Shown here: positions 57,327 to 64,000 of the stretch, piece after piece
Layout: each line of letters starts with the position of its first letter
Position numbering within the stretch: the first letter of the stretch is position 1
DNA from: Xylona heveae TC161
Taxonomy: Eukaryota > Ascomycota > Xylonomycetes > Xylonales > Xylonaceae
Assembly (NCBI RefSeq): GCF_001619985.1
Contig: NW_017264195.1
Location: forward strand, 2,232,001 to 2,296,000
Length of the DNA: 64,000 nucleotides
Direction: 5' to 3'
The notes under the pieces: generated by a model
Told to the model about the DNA's origin: nothing
The model's input: the letters and a program-made list of their open reading frames with translations, nothing else
The model's database searches: none
Position numbers and translations under genes: made by a program

Positions 57327-58612
57327 GGCGGTCGATCAACGGGGGGGTTGATCTCACAGCACTGTCACTCCTAGGACCCTCGTCCAGAGAAGTTCATCAA
57401 CAGCTACAAAAATACTGTGATAGAGCCAGGTACTGTGGCACCGCGTAGTAGGGTCTCTCTGCAGGACCAACAAAGCAATATGTGCCTGATTTGGACTAGT
57501 GGCTGGTCTGGGGAACGTGGACCAATCGACGCTCTCCAAAGTCGACTTGACGCCCAAATGCTCGATTGCACCTGCAGCAGTAATCACAGTAAATGAAGCT
57601 ATGGTGAAAGACACCGGAATATATAAAAGAGCCTGATTTCCTCGGTCAAGCCTATTCTTTACTCTAATTGCCCTTGATCAAAATGAATAATTGAAGCTAT
57701 GGCTAACAGTAGGAGATGTCTCTGGACAACAGCCGACAGCTGATTGGTTCATGGGCGTAAGCGCTCTGATTGGCTGTCGCTAACCAGTCCCTGATTTGCA
57801 GTAAGTTTTACCATCTCGGTTGGAAGAGAGCACGAAAGGGTTCTCAAAGTTGACCGATTTAGCTGACAGGCAACGACGGCCCTGGACGCGTTATTGATTC
57901 ATCACCCTCTGCCAGGGTTATTTTTACGTTGCGCCTCTCGCTCGGCCAAAAGTGGAGCAGTTCGGGGCGAGAGAGTTTGGATGGGCAGGACGAAGAGAGA
58001 AAAGTCGGTTGCAGCCAAAGCCTTTCCGGCGTAACTCGTAAAAGGGGGCTGTGACTTGAGAAGAGGTATAGCGACTTCCTATTCTATGACAGAATTGCCG
58101 AGCACTGCTGTATCGAAGACTTCTTGTCCTTACGAATCTGCTGCTGGACTGAACCATGGGCGACTCTCTCAAGGCGGATTAGCGCCAGGGTCGGTTCGGG
58201 GACAAAAAAGTCGTTGGTCTGGCTGGCAGGGTTTCCCCGTTCTGTGCTGACAAGTCGCCTCCAGGCTCCTACAATAATAACACCCTCTTCCGCATCCTCT
58301 AGTGCCATATTTCAGGCAGCCAGTCGAATATCTTTTGGCAATCTTCGCTCTTTTTGTTCTTGACAGATACTTCAAATTTCGAAATCCCCTTCTTTGGCAT
58401 CTGCACATTGTTGAGGTCAGTCTCCTGTGGTGGCCCCTCCCCTATCCGCGCTATCCCTCGATCGCGTGGCCTCCTTTGGATGAGAATGAAGTCCAAAGAC
58501 TGACACGTCTCCGCAGGAATTCTCGCAAGGCATTATACAAAGCATATATACCGCCTTGATTTATCCGCTGCCACTATAGTCCTCTATACATATCACCGTA
58601 CCACGAGACGCA
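57327..58612. promoter_or_regulatory. Divergent region, ERJ5 / PRA1
   Basis: 1.3 kb between outward-facing start codons. A TATATA sequence lies near 57620. Frames at 57354-57614 (minus), 58084-58308 (minus) and 58302-58559 (plus) are unsupported; the last could belong to the PRA1 leader. Confidence 0.5.
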
Positions 58613-59146
58613 ATGGCTGGGCGCTTTCAGATTCCGCTGGACGCTTTGACGTCGCGCCTTAACCTCCAAGGTCGCTTTGACAGCGTCCGATCTCAACCGA
58701 TTGCTTCTCGATTCGCCAACCTCAGGCCAGTGTCGGAGTTTCTGGACCTGAAGCGTCTCTCGAAGCCGGCAAACTTTGGCGAAGTGCAAAGCCGTGTCAA
58801 TTACAATTTGGGTTACTTCTCCAGTAACTATGCGGTTGTCTTTGTGATGCTGAGCATTTACAGCCTCATCACGAACCTTTTGCTCCTTTTTGTGATACTT
58901 TTTGTTGCTGGTGGTCTCTATGGCATTCGTATGCTCAATGGACGTGACCTTGATGTTGGTTTCGCCAGAGCCACCACTTCGCAGCTCTACACTGGACTCC
59001 TTGTCGTCGCGGTGCCTCTGGGCATTTTCGCTTCCCCGATCACCACAATTCTGTGGCTCATCGGCGCAACTGGCGTGAGCATTGTTGGTCACGCCTCGCT
59101 CATGGACAGACCAGTCGAGACTGCTTTTTCCGAGGAGGCGGTCTAG
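58613..59146 (+). CDS. YIP3: PRA1-family prenylated Rab acceptor (Yip3)
   Basis: Membrane protein of ER/Golgi that binds prenylated Rab GTPases. Single exon, 177 aa, starting MAGRFQIPLDALTSRLNLQG. Family marks are the RPVSEFLDLKRLSKPANFGE segment, then NYNLGYFSSNYAVVFVMLSI, and the paired hydrophobic hairpins IYSLITNLLLLFVILFVAG and LLVVAVPLGIFASPITTILW. The length fits the family. The stop is followed only 26 bp later by the ATG of the next gene on the same strand. Confidence 0.93.
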   Translation: MAGRFQIPLDALTSRLNLQGRFDSVRSQPIASRFANLRPVSEFLDLKRLSKPANFGEVQSRVNYNLGYFSSNYAVVFVMLSIYSLITNLLLLFVILFVAGGLYGIRMLNGRDLDVGFARATTSQLYTGLLVVAVPLGIFASPITTILWLIGATGVSIVGHASLMDRPVETAFSEEAV

Positions 59147-59172
59147 GTGGTCGGCCGCGAACTCCATACGGT

Positions 59173-60531
59173 ATGCCCCGACGGGGAAGACCACCAGGGT
59201 CGGGACTACGGAGGAAGGTCGTGGATTGGAGGAAGCAGCGAGATTTGGACGATCTGAGGAAATATGACGATACGGAAAGTGACGAGGGTGAATTGCGAGC
59301 GAGAGATATGCGCATGGTTGGTGGGCGATTCGTGAGTGACGAGCTACGGTTTACCGGGTATGATTTGGGACAGCGAGGGGATGATTCCGAGTCCGCAGAG
59401 GAGGTATTTGGACATGACGTTTCGGAAGATGACACTTTGCACACATTGTCACCTACGGAACGAGAAGACTTTTTGATTGACACGGCAATGGAACGAATAC
59501 GGCGCGCACAACAATCTGGGCAAAGCAATGTCAGCCTTAGTAAAGCTGAAATGGAAGCCCTCGAGGGTCTCCGAAGCCAGCGAAATCGGTCGGGCGGAAA
59601 GCAAAGCAGCTTGGGCAGAGTATCAGGCAGCGACCAAGGCCGGCGAGCTCGCGAACTCTCCAATGCATCCCTGAGTTCAAAAGCATCGAGTGGTCCACGG
59701 AGCAGAAGATCATCAATGCTTGGAGAAGATAGTCCACCATATTCTACCGGTGGCGGTCTAGCTCCACCAGGCTTCGTGGTTCGCGAACCCAACGGCGGCA
59801 CCACGTACGCACCTTTGGGCTACTATGGCCAACCGGCTATCCGCTCTCCATCAGCAAACTCATCGGCCGCCCTCTCAGACAGCTCGCCTCGGCTTCATTC
59901 GAGTCGATATTACTCCCCACCTGAGAATAACATTTCAAGCACTCTTCATCCACTGTCACCAGCGCTTTCAGCGCGAGGCGGTCCCGTCGATGAGCTTGAC
60001 TGGTCGCCACGGTCTCGCTCTCATTCTGCCGCTCAGATTTGGAACCTTGACCCTTCTTCGCCTCACTCAACCCAACCACAGCCGTACTCGCCAACATATT
60101 CATCGTCTTCGCCTTACTCCGAGCCACGACATAACTGGTCCAGCCCATCGGAGCTGCAGTACTCTGCAATCCGGCGAGTTCCGCCACCTGCCACTGCGGC
60201 CACCATAGCCCGCTATCCGCGTGCTCCGGCCCGCGTCCCGCCTGTGAGCTCTACCTCTGATCCTTCAGTCGCAACTCGCAGGAGACCAGTGGCTCCTGAC
60301 TCGTCGTGGATCAATGTTGAACCTTCTGCCAGCGGTCCTGGCAGCGGTGCTGCTGCATACGATTACGATACGGGTGACGATGAGGTTAGAGTCATTGAGC
60401 GAACTCCCTCCGCCGGCGGGCTCTTGACAACTGCTTCTCCCTCTTCTTCGCCTGCCGATGCTCCTGGGTCATCTGCTCGCTCAGGGTCAGGGAATGCGGC
60501 CTATACTCGTCAACGGAGGCAAAAGCGATAG
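59173..60531 (+). CDS. Ser/Pro-rich protein of unknown function, tightly downstream of YIP3
   Basis: 452 aa in one exon beginning MPRRGRPPGSGLRRKVVDWR. The reading frame is open upstream into YIP3, but this is the first ATG. The N-terminal 120 residues look conserved and charged: RKQRDLDDLRKYDDTESDEG, RMVGGRFVSDELRFTGYDL, and a helix TEREDFLIDTAMERIRRAQQ followed by VSLSKAEMEALEGLRSQ. The remainder is a Ser/Pro/Tyr-rich disordered tail with many possible phosphorylation sites, ending QRRQKR. There is no membrane segment. A 26-bp gap from the previous stop leaves no room for a normal promoter, suggesting a shared transcript, a promoter inside YIP3, or a splice variant joining the two. Confidence 0.75.
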   Translation: MPRRGRPPGSGLRRKVVDWRKQRDLDDLRKYDDTESDEGELRARDMRMVGGRFVSDELRFTGYDLGQRGDDSESAEEVFGHDVSEDDTLHTLSPTEREDFLIDTAMERIRRAQQSGQSNVSLSKAEMEALEGLRSQRNRSGGKQSSLGRVSGSDQGRRARELSNASLSSKASSGPRSRRSSMLGEDSPPYSTGGGLAPPGFVVREPNGGTTYAPLGYYGQPAIRSPSANSSAALSDSSPRLHSSRYYSPPENNISSTLHPLSPALSARGGPVDELDWSPRSRSHSAAQIWNLDPSSPHSTQPQPYSPTYSSSSPYSEPRHNWSSPSELQYSAIRRVPPPATAATIARYPRAPARVPPVSSTSDPSVATRRRPVAPDSSWINVEPSASGPGSGAAAYDYDTGDDEVRVIERTPSAGGLLTTASPSSSPADAPGSSARSGSGNAAYTRQRRQKR

Positions 60532-61844
60532 TTTATGACCCGCCCGCTTTCGTCACTGATCATGTTCCTGCATTTCTTTTATCGTCCAAGTATCTCATCT
60601 GCTCTCGCCATATTCTTCTTCTCGGCCTTCTCCTTTGCAACTACACGATATAATTTTACAGATTTTATTACAGGCATCAATCTTGTCCATTCTTATTCTC
60701 TGTTCCATGTCCTGACCCTTTCTCATTTGGTGGAACACAAGGCGTGGACATCATATAAAAATATCTTCTTCACAAATAACAATTGATTGCTTGGGATCGG
60801 GTTCGATTTTACTTGTCTTGGACTTTTGGAGGGAAAACCCTCATGGAGTTTTTGCGCCGCAGTGTCATTTTTTAAATTACTCTACCGTCATGATTCATTC
60901 TTAATTTCTACAAAATAGACAATGATTTGAATACATTATTTGTTCATTTTGGTGATTTGTTCTAGTCTCGTATCGACCATCTCACCTTAAGCACCTTGCA
61001 CTACATAGTATGAACTCGCAAGTTCATCTAGAACTGTATCGTTTTCCAACATTTTTGACATGCGTGGGGTGTCATACGCCACACGCCCTTTGGGAGTGGA
61101 GACTTGTAACCGGGCCGGTGTTGTTACCTGTGCTCTGTTAACAACTTGTACCTATTGTCTACGACTTCTTTTTTTTTTTTTTTTTTTTTTTTTTCACATG
61201 CAATAATCCACAGGCATGAATCAAATAGTTATATAAAAGTGCCGATGGAATAGACAAGTCTAATGCCATAAATATCACTCCATACGTATCCTAGAAACAA
61301 CTAGTGTTCGTGGTAAGGCTGACACTGTATACCGAGTACTCGTATAACTGGACGGTCTTAGCTCCGGGTAAATGTCCCGGTGGAGCCCCCAACGTTAATC
61401 TAGTTCGCCTCTAACAAGGGCGATGCAAACGAAAAAGGGACCACTACCACACCTGCCATCCTTCCTATAACCATTTTGGTTGAAGCCAGGCATCTGGAGC
61501 CTGCTAAAGTATAGCGATACTGCAGTGGGGCAACAAGCCCGGGCCGGTTGGCCAGTTTGGCTCAGTCACCCAGTTTATATACCACATACTATCATGCATA
61601 CAGAGTACAGCGGACCTGCTGCCAATAGGGAAAAACATTCTAGTGGATTTGTTTGATATTCTTTTACAATTTGGTTTCTGCTTAAGACGACAATATTGCG
61701 ATACAGCTATACGACAATACAACAATACGATACAGTAATATAATATTACTAAACGCTGAAATCAGAATCAGAGTCAGAGTTACAAAGTCACAGTCATATG
61801 ATCAGACAGTGTCACTATTGATACTGGGTATTCTGTATAAGAGT
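60532..61844. other. Intergenic, low-complexity
   Basis: 1.3 kb containing a 28-nt poly-T run (61167-61194), CGATACAG/ACAATAC-type short repeats near 61690-61740, and the TatD-family promoter. Frames at 60535-60786 and 61504-61725 are unsupported. Confidence 0.55.
61167..61194. repeat. Poly(T) run, 28 nt
   Basis: 28 uninterrupted T residues read directly. It could be a plain mononucleotide tract or the reverse of a retroposed poly-A tail; no element is recognisable beside it. Confidence 0.9.
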
Positions 61845-63399
61845 ATGGATCTCAAAGACTTCCCGGCCCATGCGCCTCCAAAAGCAACGAAAAGGTTGCG
61901 TTTTGCTGATGTACGTTGCCTCTTACATTCAAATCGCAAATAGAATCTAGATTAAATGGAGAAAGAAAGAAAGGAAGGAAGAAAGAAAGAGAAGGGTGAT
62001 AAGAAATGAACAAAAAGAAGGAATAAAAAAAGAAAAGAAGAACATGACGGAAGCCAAAGAAACCAAGGAAAAGAGGAAAAAGAAACGAAGAAAGAGAAAA
62101 ACAAAGCAGGAGTCAAATAAACAAAAGGGAAAGCATAATTCAAAGACAATAGGCATGCTAATTATATTATCCCAGGTCGCAGTAACAGCAACCGCCAAAG
62201 AATTCGCAGGCATCTACCGCAACAACAAGCAATATCACCCTGCGGACTTTGACCGCACGCTCGATCGGGCACTTGTTGCGGGCGTTGAGAAGGTGCTTTT
62301 GACGGGCATGTCCCTGGGTGATATCGCGCACAATGCTGGAATTGCGCAATCTCGCCCGAATCAGTGTTTTTTTACTGTCGGTGTGCACCCGTATCATGCC
62401 AACGAGATGTATGAGGGCGGGGAGGAGTATCTGGGGATATTAAGGCGGGAAGTTCGGGCTTTAGTGCAATTGCAACAGCAGCCAGGGCCGCAAGCGCAAC
62501 AACCACAGCAACAACAACAGCAGCAGCAGCAGCAGCAGCAGCAAACTCGTCCTCTCGCTGCGTATGGAGAATTGGGACTGGACTATGACAGACTACAGCA
62601 CGCGTCCAAGGAGGCGCAGATATATGCATTCAAAGCGCAACTCGATCTCTTCGTTTCAGAAAGGCTCGACTTGCCGTTGTTTTTGCACTGTCGAGGAACA
62701 GCAGCAGCAGCAGCAGCAGCATCCACTGCTACTGAAGCCACAACTGGAACCACAACTGGAACCACAACTGGAACTACAACTGGAACTACAACTGGAACTA
62801 CAACTGGAACTGCAACTGGAACTACAAGTGGAACTGCAACTGGAAGTAGAACTGAAGCCACAACTGGAACTACAAATGAAGCCACAAATGGAAGTACAAC
62901 TGAGACGACAAATACAACTACAACAGCAACTGGAGTATTTGACGATTTCGTCAACATCCTAACACCCTACCTGCCGAACCTGCCACGACGGGGACTGGTG
63001 CATAGTTTCGTGGGCCCCGCGCGTCAGATGCAGAAACTAGTGGAGCTCGGGTTCGACATCAGTGTCAATGGGTTTAGCTTCAGGGACGCAGAGAGCCTGG
63101 CGATGGTGGCTGCAGTTCCGCTGGACCGGTTGCAGCTTGAGACGGATGCGCCGTGGGGCCAGATAGAAGACCGGATGGAGGTGGCGAAGCGGTATTGTGT
63201 CAATGCGTCCGCGCTACCGGCGGCAGCAAAGAAAAAGGACAAGTGGGACGCGGCGTGCATGGTCAAGGAGAGGAATGAGAGCTGCGCGATGGAGAGGGTG
63301 GCGTTTATAGTTGCGGGGCTCAAGGGGATTGGTGTGGAGGAAGTTGCGGAAAGGGCATGGGAGAATAGTGTTAAAATGTTTGGTCTTGGTGAAGCATAA
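61845..63399 (+). CDS. TatD-family metal-dependent hydrolase (TATDN1-like), repeat-expanded
   Basis: Homologue of TatD deoxyribonucleases. Exons 61845-61910 and 62176-63399 give 429 aa. The start MDLKDFPAHAPPKATKRLRF precedes the usual beta strand. Recognisable are FAGIYRNNKQYHPADF, FFTVGVHPYHANEM, AAYGELGLDYDRLQ (metal-ligand Glu), LPLFLHCRG (His), LVHSFVGPARQMQKLVELGF (His), LQLETDAPWG (Asp) and KWDAACMVKERNESC. The segment that is IGINLTDP in human TATDN1 reads VAVTATAK here, so the Asn and Asp at the metal site are missing. Two insertions swell the protein: 13 consecutive Gln (about 132-144) and an Ala run plus some 70 residues of Thr/Gly repeats (about 197-277). Activity is therefore doubtful. 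Confidence 0.9.
62739..62860 (+). repeat. In-frame Thr/Gly-coding minisatellite inside the TatD-like gene
   Basis: Tandem 12-bp units of the form ACAACTGGAACY encoding Thr-Thr-Gly-Thr, about ten copies with decay toward the 3' end. A CAG/CAA tract encoding poly-Gln lies at about 62503-62541 and a GCA tract encoding poly-Ala near 62698-62720. Confidence 0.9.
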
Positions 63400-63765
63400 G
63401 GATAGGTTATAGATCTCGGCACGTTGGATTTTTAGATGTCTCGGAAATGATATACGGAGCTGATATTAAGTATAGAGTTAATAAGGTAATAAGGATAATG
63501 ATGAATAAAAGGACGTGAGCTCATGAGCTAGTGATTATGATAGTCGTAGAATAATAATAATAATAATAATAATACACGAGGCGTGACGTCGTAAAGTAAA
63601 TGGCACAAATCGTAAGAAGTGCTTGTGGCTGCTAGAGCAATGTAGAAATATCTTTGTAGCCACACGTAACGGTTCAAATATGAGATTCGAGATGCAAAGG
63701 TAAATGTCTAAATTCCCACGACCCGAGAGTCAAGGCTCAGAGGCTTCATGGTCAATGGTCAATGG
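63400..63765. other. Convergent intergenic
   Basis: 366 bp with a (TAA)n run at about 63552-63573 and ATAAGG-type short repeats. It contains the 3' flanks of the two converging genes. Confidence 0.55.
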
Positions 63766-64000
63766 TCAGTCGCCATCGCCATCGCCCAAATGAGGGTACT
63801 TTCTGTACCAGTCATGGGGATCCCCACCAGGCACGCACAGGCCCAAGCGCCAGAAATAATCCCGGTGAGCGAAAAAGAGCTCCCATAGCTTGAACCGGGA
63901 CGGAATCAGACCGCGAGCTTTAAGTTCAGTGTCCATTTCGGTGCCAGCATCTGCTTTTGAGTCAATGTCTGCTTGCGCATCCAGGGGTTCGTCTGCAGCG
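63766..64000 (-). CDS. 3' end of an unidentified gene, cut by the window edge
   Basis: The last 78 codons of a minus-strand frame that enters from beyond the right edge. It reads as an Ala/Asp/Glu-rich stretch (AADEPLDAQADIDSKADAGT), then a conserved-looking aromatic block (IPSRFKLWELFFAHRDYFWR, LGLCVPGGDPHDWYRKYPHL), and an Asp/Gly-rich end before a TGA stop. The aromatic block argues strongly for real coding sequence. I do not recognise the family. Confidence 0.65.
   Translation of the reverse strand, partial: AADEPLDAQADIDSKADAGTEMDTELKARGLIPSRFKLWELFFAHRDYFWRLGLCVPGGDPHDWYRKYPHLGDGDGD

Noticed and set aside
57354-57614. 86-codon frame just upstream of ERJ5
   Set aside because: Sits where the ERJ5 promoter and leader should be and shows no family features.
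62564-62962. Gln/Leu-repeat protein overlapping the TatD-like gene
   Set aside because: Alternate frame of the Thr/Gly minisatellite; no start context and no conservation expected.

Overview
The window is nuclear DNA of a filamentous ascomycete, most likely a eurotiomycete. Genes are mostly intron-bearing, with short introns (about 35-265 nt), GTAAGT-type donors and CTAAC/CTGAC branch sites. They lie on both strands, separated by 0.3-3 kb of microsatellite-rich DNA. The taxonomic call rests mainly on an alpha-type pheromone precursor whose CHLPGQGC core I recall from Aspergillus; no search was possible. I find about 31 protein genes, nearly all housekeeping. There are no tRNA or rRNA genes I can support, no CRISPR array, and no transposon or virus-derived coding sequence.

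Layout. 0.5-8.5 kb: proteasome beta7 (PRE4), an HCNGP/SAP30BP-like factor, proteasome beta6 (PRE7), mitochondrial inner-membrane MDM31, and the 18S rRNA factor PNO1. 8.8-16.8 kb: a 14-TM MFS exporter divergent from a SAM methyltransferase, the RNA-binding ring subunit LSM6, a Rad60-like SUMO-mimic protein, and the methyltransferase activator TRM112. 18.6-30.6 kb: histone H3K4 methyltransferase SET1, GFA1 (first enzyme of chitin precursor synthesis), a gene-poor 3 kb stretch, and proteasome alpha7 (PRE10). 31.9-42.6 kb: an unknown fungal protein, a monocarboxylate-transporter-like MFS gene, the pheromone precursor, IDH1, BUD23 and SVP26. 44-64 kb: eisosome EIS1, a CX5R phosphatase, two J-domain proteins, a secreted CrtC/Diels-Alderase-like protein, unknown small genes, PRA1/YIP3 with a very close downstream gene, a repeat-swollen TatD-family protein, and the 3' end of a gene cut by the window edge.

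Functional links. Three 20S proteasome subunits lie within 30 kb. TRM112, BUD23 and PNO1 all act on 18S rRNA or 40S assembly, and Bud23 is a known Trm112-dependent enzyme. These look like linkage without operon-type organisation.

Most unusual points. (1) The pheromone precursor carries four repeats whose spacers read as in-phase X-Ala/X-Pro dipeptides, predicting two alternating N-terminal classes of mature peptide. (2) By my gene models at least six introns end in AAG and one in GAG rather than CAG/TAG. (3) Several coding exons are extremely short: ATG alone, then 5, 8 and 11 nt. (4) Two co-directional genes are only 26 bp apart. (5) One phosphatase gene cannot be spliced in frame without a one-base discrepancy.
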